Below are positions 22,421-34,004 of a DNA stretch of 64,000 nt, piece by piece; the stretch's first letter is position 1, and every line of letters begins with the position of its first letter. Source of the DNA: Sequoia sempervirens. Lineage: Eukaryota; Streptophyta; Pinopsida; Cupressales; Cupressaceae. The stretch spans positions 493,404,320 through 493,468,319 of the forward strand of contig VDFB02270651.1 in NCBI GenBank assembly GCA_007258455.2. The letters are read 5' to 3'. Made by a program: the position numbers and the translations under genes. Under the pieces are notes generated by a model. It was not told the origin of the DNA. It ran no database searches and worked only from the letters and a program-made list of their open reading frames with translations.

Positions 22421-22621
22421 ATATATATATATATATATATTTAGACTGTAGGAATTGGGTAGCACGACCCCCTATAAACTGCAGTGCGCCTAGTAAAATT
22501 TGTAATGTGACCGGTGGTGCTGGCGCGACACACCCTCTGGTACCATGGGAGTGGTGGAGAGTAGACCTCATGACCAACCTCCTACAATAGGAAATATTTA
22601 GCCAGTCGAGCTAGGACCCCC
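22421..22621 (-). repeat. tRNA-derived SINE candidate with (AT)n tail
   Basis: On the minus strand the unit starts GGGGGTCC, has an A-box TAGCTCGACTGG (22602-22613), then 34 nt later a B-box-like GGTCTACTCTC (22557-22567), a body of about 115 bp, and ends in a 20-bp AT run (22421-22440). Internal Pol III boxes, about 200-bp size and a simple-repeat tail are the hallmarks of plant SINEs. Flanks AAAAAGTATAATTT and AAAAAAATTAATTT may be a decayed target duplication. GC content is visibly higher than in the surroundings. Confidence 0.6.
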
Positions 22622-24608
22622 ACCCTAAAAAAATTAATTTGATTATTATATTTATTTTTTATTTCTTGTGAATGTAGGTTTCTCACCAAAAATCAAGCTC
22701 TCTATTCTTCACATGTGGAAAAATAGTAGATTCTAAAAAAAAAATCTGAAAATATCTATGCACTAGAGATTGATGTCCTTGATCAAACAAAAAAATAAAA
22801 TTGAATTTTGATACATACAAAAAATGTTATGTTTTATCCAGTAAATCATGTCTAAATTATAATTGGTTTGACTTTGAAACTTAATTAAGAAATTTTTTTT
22901 CAATGAAATGCTATGAAACCAATTCCGTGCACTAGATATTTGTAGTTATGAATCTAAATTCAAAAAAATTAGAATTTTATCCTTCATAGAAAAAAATTTA
23001 TGTGTTAGCCAGTAATGTCACTCTTTAAAAATGGTGTTTACTATTAAAAACTAGTTTTCGAAGGAGATGGAAAAAGAAGTGCAATCCAATTCCAAAAATT
23101 TTGAAAAAAATATATTTAGAATCTACAAACAAAATGTCACAAATCACTAGTTTGCATCATCTTCAAATTACTCACGGTTTAGCCGCTATAGGTACCCGAA
23201 AGTGAAGATTTAGTTAAAAAAATTCAGTTCAATGTCCAGTTTGGCAAAAAATTGTAAACCAATATTGTGGGATCACCTTTTATTGATTCAAAATTATTTT
23301 AACTAACAATTGATTTAGGATTTAATATAGAAATTGTAACAACTATTATTGTAAAAATATGAAATAGATTGAAAATAATGGGTGCTAAAGAAGCCACCAT
23401 AAACCATAAACCCTTTGTGCTAAGTGTAGCTTCTTGGCATTGAAACAAGCAAGTGTTAAAGAAGTCACCCAAATTGAAGGTTGTTGAAGCTCAAACACAA
23501 TCTCTTTTGTGGAATTCATCAATACTAAGTAGGGGTTTCCATCCACTAACCACCTATGAAAATCAAGGGGTTTCCATCCGCTAATCTACAATGAAAAACA
23601 AATAACATTTCTAACTTATTTGAGGGAATAATTTCATAAAACATGGATATCCTCAATGATGTTTGACTTTTTCTTAAGTAGACTTGAGAATTCACTTTCC
23701 CTCCATAAGACAATTTCAAACTCCTCATTTTTCCTCCAAAGAACCTTAATCACAATGCTTGACCAACCACTTAAAGAAATAAAACTTTATTACATAATCC
23801 ACAAGGCCCCATAATTTAGGAACTCACAAAATAGGACACACATAAGTATTACAAATGAATTTCCCTAATTTATCTTCCAAAGCCCATAGGAAATAGAGAA
23901 TAGGTTTAAGGAACATTCTAGAATCTTATCTCTATTATCATTTGGAATCTAATCTCCCAATCCTCTATTTGTGCAATTGATATTTTTTTGCACCACTTAT
24001 GGTGCTAAATACTAATGTGAAACATTTTGAAACTTACCCTACTTCCTTGAGTATGACATGACTTGACTACACTAAATAGCTTTAACCTCTAGTTGCAAGA
24101 TGGTTTGTTGCAAAAAATAATATTTTGAATAAAAAACTAAGTTATCCATTATTGGTAGAACACATTCGTCTTTGTCTTTATCATTTGGCATGGAAGGCTG
24201 GAAAAAATTTAAGCTATCTGCATTCTTTACAAGGTAGATGTTTGTAGAGGTTGGAAAATCATGATTGATAAATTATTTGAGCTATTCATCATAGAGTCTT
24301 GAATAAAAAAACCAAATTTAATTTAAAATTGCTTCTCTTACTTTCGAACTTCTCCTTCCCTAATTATAGCCCATACCCATTAGAACATAGAATTTATGGG
24401 ATAAGTTTACCAAGTTGTGAAACAAAAAGGGGGTCTTAAGATGCCACTTTTTTTTTTAAATCAGCAAAGTAAGATATTCAATGAGAAAATGAAGATAGTT
24501 ATGCTCAAAATTTGAAGATATAACAAGAACAAGAGTTGTAGTGCTTTGAATATACTTTCTAAACTACTATTTTTTTTAGAAATGGTGAAGATTAAGGGTT
24601 TAAAAATG

Positions 24609-24672
24609 GGGGAGCACACTAAGTGGTCCTTTTTTTTCAAAAAAACATAACATAGCATCTTGTGTGCTCCCC
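24609..24672. repeat. 11-bp inverted repeat with 42-bp loop
   Basis: GGGGAGCACAC (24609-24619) and its exact complement GTGTGCTCCCC (24662-24672) flank a T/A-rich spacer. It lies 15 bp left of the K insertion site. It could be a small DNA-transposon relic or a foldback. Confidence 0.5.
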
Positions 24673-24686
24673 TAAAATGTTAACCT

Positions 24687-25837
24687 TGTTGGAAACACAA
24701 GGGAAACCAACTGAGAGGGGGTGGGGGTGAATCAGTTGTCACATAAATTATATTTATTAGACTTATTCTCAGATCTGATAAATAAACATGAAAGCATAAA
24801 CCATCACCACATCAAAAACACACATAACATCAATAATTTTTTACATGGAAACCATGTTAGGGGAAAAACCATGGTGGAGGTTAAATACAAAAGGCTTACT
24901 ACCCAAAAGAAGACTCACTATCTTACAGTCACATTCGGATTACATCCAGAAGATTTTGAATTGAGAAAATAACATCTTCTAATGCCTAATTACAATTCCA
25001 GTTAAGACATAAACACTTTCTTCTCCTCACTCTTTTTCACACTTTACTTCTACCTTCAAAATATTAGAACATTATTCACACACAACACTCAACATACATC
25101 ACACACCATACCCTCAAATGGTATAAACAATCGATCATATATATCCGCAACTAAGGATAACATCAACTACATGTCGGCCTAACAAAATATAAAATGTGTA
25201 CAAACTGTCAACCCAAATCAATAAACAATTATCAATGCGCACCAAACAATGTCGGCCAAAATATAGTAAGGACCCAAAACAACATGTCTCAAACACAAAA
25301 CACCTTAAACAATTATGCCTTGAAAATCCACAACATGCTACAATCACCTTGTCGGCCATGATCATGGAAACCATGAACTCACAAAAGAAAATCACCAATC
25401 GTGAACACAGTGATCAATGTGGACCAACAACACAGATAGAGAATGATCTAGAGACATCCACAAGCATCATGAATCACCATAGAAGCATTTGCAACAAATC
25501 AAATTACTAGAATCACATCATCTTCCTTCAGGAACACCAACTAAAGCAATATAACAACTATCAGAACATAGATACTCATAACTCAATCAAATCTTCATGC
25601 GAACCTCTAAAAATTCATGTGGATACACTAGATATAATTTTCAACAAACCCTTTAATCCAAAACCTCTTATTATCAATATATTGAGCTAGCCACCATGCT
25701 GAATATCACTGCACTACCGACAACCTGCAACTTATTTTATTACAATTTTCTCAATATCCTCGACATATACAACCTTAAAGACATTAATTCCAATAGTGTT
25801 GAAATCAATGACAACCACATATCAACAATATCCAACA
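24687..25837 (-). mobile_element. 3' LTR of K
   Basis: 1151 bp. Minus-strand start TGTTGGATATTG at 25837 immediately follows the polypurine tract. It lacks about 90 bp present in the other LTR at about 44472-44562, which there includes TATAAAAGGATTATAAATGG, a possible TATA region. Frames within the LTR exist in both copies only because the LTRs are copies of each other. Confidence 0.9.
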
Positions 25838-25851
25838 ACCTCCCCCTTTGG
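25838..25851 (-). other. Polypurine tract of K
   Basis: The minus strand reads CCAAAGGGGGAGGT directly before the 3' LTR start, the plus-strand primer site used in reverse transcription. Confidence 0.85.
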
Positions 25852-26142
25852 TATCGATGGCAACACATGATGTGAAAAAAAAAACACCATCAATGCAACT
25901 TTTTCTTAGCACTTTCTCCTTATATTTTGACTCTTTTCTCCTTAAATCTTTCATATTTTTTCACATGAATCTTCTCCCCCTTTGACATCAATGACAAAGA
26001 TACACATTATCTTTCTCCACACAACTTCTAAACCACATTTTTAAACATCTGACTACTCCCCTTGACTAGCATCCATGACAACATCAATCTGGATCACAAG
26101 ATATGACTATGGAATGCACAAACTGATGCAAGTCAATACATC

Positions 26143-27720
26143 TTAATTCTGATTAGGAGGGGTAACCACCCCTAGCTTCCCTCTGAGATACTCAAAAGTA
26201 TCCTTAGGTAAGGGCTTCATAAAGATATCTGCAATTTGTTCCTTAGTGGGCACATACTCCAATCTGACTTCCTTTTCACTCACCTTCTCTCTCAAAAAGT
26301 GAAACTTGATAGATATATGCTTGGTTTTTGAATGCAACACCATATTCTTAGAAATGTTAATTGCAATTGAATTATCATAGAATATAGCAATAGGTTAATC
26401 ATAAACAACTCTGATATCTTTCAACATCTGCTTCATCCACAATACTTGAGTACAATTGTTAGCAACAACAATTTATTATGCCTTTGTAGTAGATAAAGAA
26501 ATGGTATTTTCCTTCTTACTTAACCATGAAATTAGCTTCTTTCCCAAGAAAAATGCACCATCACTAGTACTCTTTCTATCATTCACATATCTTGCCCAAT
26601 CAACATCAGTGAAAGCACTCAATGTAAGGTCATCTTCTTAGGATACCATAGGCCAAAATCAATTGTCCCCTTCAAGTACTTGAAAATCCTCTTCACAGGT
26701 GTCACATGAGATTCCTTAGGATCAACTTGAAATCTTGCAACAATGCATATGACATTCATGATATTAGGTCTAGTTTGAGTCAAATAGAGCAATCCACCAA
26801 TCATGGATCTGTATCTAGTCTGATTTGTTTAGGAGAATCATCATCTTGTGTTAACTTACATCCGGTCACCATAGGTGTACCAACTGGCTTTGAATCTTCC
26901 ATACCAAACTTCTTTAGCAATTCTTTCACATACTTGGACTGAGATACAAAGATCCATCTATCTAGCTAAGTAATTTGCAATCCCAAAATGAATTTCATTT
27001 CTCCAATCATAGACATTTCAAACTTACTTTGCATCTCATCAACAAACTTTATGGACAAACTATCATCTCCTCCAAAAATGATATCATCAACAAAGACTTT
27101 AACAATCAAATCTTTATCATGATCAATCTTGAAATACAAATTACTATCAACAGTACCTTTATTAAATCAAAGCTTCAACAAATACTTGTACAATCTGGCA
27201 TACTGTGCTCTTGGGGCTTCCTTAATTCCATACAATTCTTTCTTCAACCGACAAACCATATCTCCCTGATCAGTCAATTGAAATCCATCAGGTTGCTCAA
27301 TATACACTTCTTCCAGTTCACCATTTAGAAATGTTGACTTAACATCCATCTAATAAACCTTGAAGTTTTTGTAAGCAACATAAGTAAGAAATAGTCTCAA
27401 AGCTTCAATCTAAGCAACAGGAGCAAAAGTTTCTTCAAAGTCAATTCCTTCCATCTGAGAATATCCTTTACACACAAGTCTTGCTTTGAATATAACAACA
27501 TCACCTTGCTCATTTAGTTTGTTCCAAAAGAACCATTTAGTTCCAATTACATTTTTGTCCTTAGGTCTAGGAACAAGAATCCATGTATCATTCTTCTCAA
27601 TTTGCAATAGTTTTTTCATTGCTTCCACCCAATGTTCATCTTTGCATGCTTCATTGACACTATTAGGCTTAGTCTTTGAGATCAAACATTATTTTTCTAT
27701 AATTCTTCTCCTAGTTTGAA
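26143..27720 (-). pseudogene. Copia reverse transcriptase and RNase H of K
   Basis: RVT_2-type RT. 27685-27410 begins with EAMKKLLQIEKNDTWILVPR and KWFFWNKLNEQGDVVIFKAR. 27349-27167 has [20 protein letters not shown], holding a catalytic Asp region. Near 27092-27060 is FVDDIIFGG (the usual YVDD as FVDD). RNase H covers 26804-26143 with GGLLYLTQTRPN, FKYLKGT, a VDWA block, and the C-terminal YVPTKEQIADIFMKPL and GKLGVV. Stops and frame changes separate these parts, so the enzyme is dead, but the order and motifs are unmistakable. It acted in the virus-like particle to make cDNA. Confidence 0.9.
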
Positions 27721-27928
27721 CACCTTTGTTCTTATCACCTATAATATGATCTTCTGAATGATTTAGTCTTACATACCTTGGAGTCTTAGGGTGTTCTTGA
27801 ACTTTAGGCTCTTGTGATCTCACTTTTTCACTTTCACTAGTTCCTTCCTCTTGATTTTCCTCATTCATCAGAATGATTTGAACTTGATTTGGATTCTAAA
27901 CTTTCTTTCCTTTATCTGAACTATCATT

Positions 27929-28976
27929 CTAATCATCTGAATCATATCCGTAGGTTCTGGATGATCTAACTATGTCTTCATCAACCTTGACATTAGCACT
28001 TTCAATTACTTTTCTCAATCTCTTATTGTAGCATTGGTAGGCTTTACTCTTTGTAGAATAACCAAGAAAGATTCCTTCATCACTTCTAGCAACAAACTTT
28101 CCTATATCTTCATCTCTTTTGATATAGCATTTACTCCCAAATATTTTGAAGTATCTAATAGTAGGCTTATGACCATACCATAGCTCATAAGGAGTCTTAC
28201 CGGTATCACCTTTGACATGTACTTGGTTGAGAGTGTAAACGACAATAATCACAACTTCTCTCTAGTAGATATGCATAACATTTCTTTTCAACATCATGGT
28301 CCTAGCAGCTTCTTGAATTGTCCTATTCTTCCTTTCCACTACTCCATTTTGCTGAGGGGTCCGTGGGGCAGATAATTGTCTCTTTATCCCATGTTCTTCA
28401 CAAAAATAATTAAACTCACCGGAAGTGAATTCACCACGTCTATATGATCTTAGACATTTAATCTTTAGACTTGTCTCTATCTCAACCATAGCCTTAAAAA
28501 TCTTGAATTTCTCTAGAGCTTCAGATTTTTCCCTTAAGAAAGTAACCCACATCAATCTAGAATAATCATCAATAAGTAACATGAAATACCTGTCTCCTTG
28601 TAAACTTCTGATTTTAGAAGGACCACACAATTCAGTATGCACAAGCTCCAACACTTCATTTGAACAATGCTATTTGCTCCAGAAAGAAACTCTAGTTTGC
28701 TTCCCTAACTAACATTCCTTGCATATAGTATTAGTAGGTTTTATCAACTTAGGAAGATCTCTCACTACCTGAGTAGAACTTATCTTGATAATGTTATCAA
28801 AGTTTACATGACACATTCTCCTATCCCACAACCAAATTTTATCAACTTGAGCAATCAGACAACTTTTACCAGTAGCACTTAGGTGAAAGATATTACCTTT
28901 TGTTTTTGTACCAGATGCAATCACATTTCCAGAACTCCCCAATATTCTACACTTTCCATTCTTGAATTGAAGATTG
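27929..28976 (-). pseudogene. Copia GAG-pre-integrase and integrase of K
   Basis: From 28976 the minus strand gives LQFKNGKCRILGSSGNVIAS and LWDRRMCHVNFDNIIKISS (pre-integrase domain with zinc ligands), then the integrase core at 28654-28262: VHTELCGPSK, DYSRLMWVTFL, LRSYRRGEFTS and PQQNGVVERKNRT. Compared with the family pattern, the first catalytic Asp is Glu and the second is Tyr, while the Glu is kept. The 28252-27929 part (GKTPYELWYGHKPTI, FGSKCYI, GIFLGYS) is the C-terminal region. The 5' edge at 28976 is the F insertion point; the gene resumes at 41710. Confidence 0.9.
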
Positions 28977-29914
28977 TGTAGACATGCAAAATTAACATTA
29001 TGCATTCGATCGGATTCAGTCAAATTAGATGTCGCATTAGGACCATTCATCAATTAATCAGGTGCATTTTCATCCATTGATTAGGTAATTTCATCTCCTA
29101 GGATCATTTATTTAAAATCAAATAAGCATTATCATCAATCTTTTAATAAATCAAAAATCCATTTAAATCAAATCCTAAATCATAGTCCATCATTTTCTGA
29201 TTTAAATAAATCAAATATCAAAGTCTTAAAAGTAAACTCACCTAATCAACATTAAATCAACATAATCATCATCTATTTAATCTAACCCTGATTAAATGTT
29301 AATCCCATCCCACTTGCATTCTCTAGATATCTCCACTTGCACAATAAATCAATTTTATTGATTTATTAAAAAAACCTCATTTTCCCTCAACATGACAAGT
29401 CAAACATGGCATTTATTGCTGTTTTTCTTGTCTCCTCAAAATTTATTGCAAATTTGAATTCAAATTCTCCCTCTCATGGGAACATTTTCCTAATCTTGCA
29501 CAACCATTGACCTATCATCATTTGACAAGTGTCATCTTCTCATTAGAGGATCTTTAGTCCCACATTCACCATCTTGGCCAATTTCTCATCAAGAAAATCT
29601 ATAATGAGGCCTTCATTCTCATTCTTGGATCCACAACTTTTATGCAAGGTTACTCTCTTAATTTGAGAGCTTATCTTGCTCATCATTTCCATTACATTTA
29701 CATCATCTTAAGCTTTGATCAAGGATTGGGAAAGGGTCACTAGCACATGTGACACCAATCCACTATGGGATAGGTTTAATGTCATGTTTTTATATGCTTT
29801 TATTTGGTTTCCCTTGTTTCATTTATGGCATGATTAACATGGCTTATTATTCCATAGGGATGTTGAAATGTTGTTTTATTTTAAACTAACCATTTGCAGA
29901 TTTTAGCATCCACA
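28977..29914 (+). mobile_element. 5' LTR of F
   Basis: 938 bp, TGTAGACATGCAAAATTAAC to TTTTAGCATCCACA. Rich in AAATCAAAT motifs. Near identical to 39594-40512. Preceded by GATTG and followed after AAA by the primer-binding site. Confidence 0.9.
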
Positions 29915-29917
29915 AAA

Positions 29918-29935
29918 TGGCGCTAGAAGGAGGGC
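29918..29935 (+). other. Primer-binding site of F
   Basis: TGGCGCTAGAAGGAGGG, 3 nt after the LTR end. The TGGCGC start resembles Tat/Athila-type sites and is clearly not the initiator-Met type used by the copia elements here. Confidence 0.7.
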
Positions 29936-32900
29936 TTTTCATTTGTATTTTGGCTTATCTTTGAAAGTCATTTGCTTCATTCTATTTTCTATCATAAGAA
30001 ATAGGAATTTTGTGATTACTTTCAATTGTTTTGACAACCAGCAATCTCTTTGTTTACGGTTAATTCCTAGAAAGAAAAATACTATTTGTGTTAGAGAAAA
30101 GGGGTACACTGTTAACATGTTTCATGCTTTCTCTGTTTTCAACATAAAATCCCCTGTTTTCTGCTTTCTCTGTTTAAAATCCTTTGTTCATGCATTTTTT
30201 AGATGACCATACCCTGTTTCAAAGATCTCATCTATGCACAGCCAGGGAGAATGCTAGCAAAGGCTATGGAATTCGATTTCACACTTGTTAATAGCGTTTG
30301 CTTAACAGTTTTTTTTTTTTTGAAACCTATTCAATGAATCCATTTGGCGCGAGTCCTATTTCTGCTATCTTTAAATTTGTTGTTGTCATATTTGTGCGAA
30401 TCATACCATTATGGTTTTTTACTATCATGTAAGTACTAACAGTGATTGTTCCATCAACTTTATTGGTGATTCCCATTGACGCATTCAGACAAGCACTCTC
30501 ACATTCAGACAAGCACTCTCACACGTATGGAAGGAATCTAACCACACGGGGGACATGATCTTCTTAAATCATTCTCAGCATAATGTATGTAGCTGACATG
30601 ATGTAGGTGCAGAGGCGACGCTTTTAAGAAGACAAGGAGTGGCGCAGTGGATCTTGCTTGACTTTCGGGCCCATCCTTTACAAGTGCTCAGTGCATTTAT
30701 TGGAGAGTCAGACCTTTTCAAATACGTTTCCTTCATTTGTTGAAAATTTTCATTATGGTACATCTGATAGGTGGTTCCCTAAATATTCTCCAACCTATTT
30801 TCAAGCTTCCCAAGATCCCAAATCTTTGATGATGGAAAGGATCCTCCCATTAGTTGCCTGATTGAATTTGTTAGACTGTCTCTCTGTTGTACCTACGAAT
30901 TATTTTCTCCACGCTGACTAGAGAAAGCTGCTACCAGCGTGTATGACAGTATAAATTTGCTGCTGCATGGAACTATGGTGGAGGACATGGATTGGTTGGA
31001 ACGTTAGACATCAGAGAGCTACAATTGGTTAAGGTGCAGTACAGAAGGAAAAAGAACAATTTTCCTTTGTATTGGAAAATTCAAATAGTTTCTCATCGTT
31101 GGAGAAGATGATGAGAGCCACCTCTGCATCACACAGCAGTGACAGCTCGAAGGCCTTCTTCAACAGCCCATTATTTTTTTCTTACATAATGTAGCTTACC
31201 TGTTGATCTTATGTTACATCTTTTATTACCTGGCAGGAGATGTTTATGTTCTGTTTTCGCTCATCACTCAGTAATAGATAATCTTATTTTATTTATTGTT
31301 GACTAAAGTAACTAAAAGATGACATATTACGTGCAACAAGAAGAGTTGGGGTCCTCCATTTAAGGGTCTTGTTTAATCATAGGCGTTGGTCGGGGGTTAA
31401 GACGGTTGAAAGGCGAAAGAAATAAATATCTCTGATCTCTGTTTTTGAAATAGTTGAAGGCGTCCCTATCAAATAAGATCTTCCTTCTAATGTAAAACAG
31501 ATTGCATTCTCGGTTTATTACTAATATTACTGCTGTTTTTATTGTTGACCAAGCCTATTGAAAAGATTGGTGTGTTTTTGAATATAGAGGACTCTTCATT
31601 GATTGATTTATTTTTTTGAACAAATTCATTAAAGAAAATATTGTGCAAAGGTTTGACAGCTGCTCACCACACTAGAAAAGCCAAATTTAAAAACTGGAAG
31701 TGCGCGCAATCTCTTGGTGTTCACTTTAATCAACATACGGTGCCAAGTATCACTTGCTGCTTTTAGCAATTAATTTGATGACTTGCATAGATTTGTTCGC
31801 AGATTTCAACTAAATATGCCCTAGTATTATATTTGATATAATTTATTAGCCTTGAGTTATAAGCCATTTTCATCATTAGAGTCATAGTTAAAAATTTGAA
31901 CTTATGGTGACATCCTTTTGAAAGATGTATTTTATGTGATAAAATTTATGGGCTTAGGTTTGTCATGTCATTTTTATTATTTTTGAAATAGTTAACATTT
32001 TGAGATTTGTGACCATGATATTATTTGAACTAAATAATCAAAATGAGTTTAATGTTTTAATCCTCACATAATTATCTTTTCTTTTATAGGAAAGTGAGGA
32101 AAACAAAGGCACAAGGTACAAAAGCAAAAATAACGAAGGTACAAGGAAAGCAAAAATTCAACAAGAAGGATGCTAGCAAACGAAAACGAAAGGAGGAGAA
32201 TTTTTTTGAAAACTCAAAGTGTTTTTAAACACTTTAAGTGTTTGATCAACACTACTTCACGAAGTTGTTTATCTTTTCATTTTAGAACACTAATTTTCTT
32301 TTGGGTCTAACGAATAATTTGATTTTTCATTGCAAAGGGCTTAAAATGAATCTTAGGACAAACTCACTAGATTTCGTTTGAGGTTAAGAATTGAACAATA
32401 AAAACTCACACTTCATTTTGGTGCTTAAAACGAAATCACAATTGCTTTGAAGGCTATAAAATGAACAAGTGCTTGAATTGTGTGATGTTGTCTTTTGAGT
32501 GCGTATCCTCCCCTTGCGCTTCGTGCAATCTAGGGTGCAAGAGAAACACTCAAAATACATTTTATTGCTTTGAAACACTTCGATTTGGGCTTAAAAATTG
32601 AACATATTGTGCGAGTGTGAGTAGGGGCATTTTCGAGTACATTCTCTTTCTTTGTGCCATCAAAGATCGATCGAGTTACGGATTTTGTCTTTTCTTGCTT
32701 TTGTTTATCTTAGAGGGCCTGCCTTGGGGAAAAAGTACTCACCCAAGGGAACAACTCAACCGGTAACACTCTAAAGCCAAGAGTATTTCCAGCTGGGATA
32801 TAAATGTGGGTATTGGTTAAACGCCATTATCACGCGGTGGCTCCGACAAGATGGATCCGAAAGGGGACTCTTGCTGTATGGGTCAATCTCCACGAACGGA

Positions 32901-34004
32901 AAGTCCTAACTAGAACCCATGTGCTAGAATTTTCCAAAATCCTTAATCTATTTGTTGGTGCAAGAACGGTCATTCTAAAGCTGCCCCACACTTTTACGGT
33001 CTTTAGTAGAAATGGAAAACATGCCATGGGAGTTTCATGGGTGTTGATGCTTGGCTGCCCCATATAAGTGAGTGTCGTGGAGGGGAGCCATTGGGGTCAA
33101 GCATCTAACCATTCGCTAAAGATAGGCATAGCTGGACTTGTCCAAGTGGGGATTCAACAAATATTGTCTTACACATCCATAGGGTTTGTAATTGTTCTTC
33201 ATTTGAAAACACAGTGTTGTATTCGAAAACATTGCAAAACCAACATTCAACATCATCATTCAAATTTCAAACCCCTTAGTTTGAGCAAATACCTTTGAAA
33301 AATCCCAAGAACTATTGCTTACCCTTGGGATTATGTCCTTAGAGGTTCCTAAGTAATTGGGTTTACATCTTAATTTGCTCTTACAAAGGTCAACATTAGG
33401 CAACCTTTGTCCTAAATTCTTGGAACTTCTACATAGCACTTTTGTGGGACTAAAAGAAGTTGTGACATTGGACATTTAGTTTGAAACATAATCAAGTGGT
33501 TGTTTTTGGTAAAAAGAACTCATTAAGCAAAGATAACGAATTGAACCCCACACATGTGCTTGATATCTTTTGGTCATATTGGTCTTTTGATTGCTCTTAG
33601 AGAAAAGTGTGTTCTTCAATACCTTGGCCTAGTAAACAAAGTCTCTCTAAGTCTCTTAGGATCATCAAAACTTTCATCATTCATCCAAACATTTGTCATC
33701 ATCTATCCAAACAACTTTAGAACTTTTGAAAACATCATCGTAGACTTGGGTAAATCATCCTTAAATCAAATCAAAGTCATTTGTTTAATTAGGTGTGTGG
33801 GAATGCATCCTTTCTCATACATTTAATTAAATCAACCATCCTTTGAACAAGTTCATCCTAAGATCACATCCAACATCTTAGGGTTTACAAGTTCATCATC
33901 CAAACAAACCAATCAAAATCAAAATACCTAAGTCTAGCATTGATCCAAAGCTCCTAAACGTTCAACACTCACATCATTTACACCTTTCATCCTCCATCTC
34001 ATCA
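29936..34004 (+). other. 4-kb leader of F
   Basis: No gene can be supported. Contents: a 20-bp exact tandem duplication CATTCAGACAAGCACTCTCA (about 30482-30521); a stretch at about 30560-31300 of more even base composition with a long weakly interrupted frame and a TTACCTGGCAGGAGATG that resembles an intron acceptor; a near-perfect palindrome AAAGTGTTTTTAAACACTTT at 32216-32235; and 32760-33070, a locally GC-richer segment with a frame of 87 codons that I do not recognise. The length is large for a leader and may include captured host sequence. Confidence 0.5.

Larger units (their letters stand above)
21901..24681 (-). repeat. AT-rich region, probably 5' LTR of I plus flank
   Basis: Begins (plus) TGTAATATCTCG at the LTR edge of element I. 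The other LTR end could not be found because no second copy is present. No coding signal. Near 22756-23020 are two loosely similar units of about 170 bp sharing GTGCACTAGA.AT and a TATG-TTT-GCCAGTAA-like end. At 23524-23585 GGGGTTTCCATCC.CTAA occurs twice. Contains the SINE-like unit at 22421-22621 and the inverted repeat at 24609-24672. Confidence 0.45.

Noticed and set aside
25135..25510. Open frames on both strands inside the K LTR, repeated near 44910-45190
   Set aside because: Their conservation between the two sites follows from the LTRs being copies of one sequence; there is no known domain.
32804..33067. 87-codon plus-strand frame in the F leader
   Set aside because: Also open on the opposite strand over the same bases, no motif recognised, and no counterpart seen in E. 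Not enough to call a gene.
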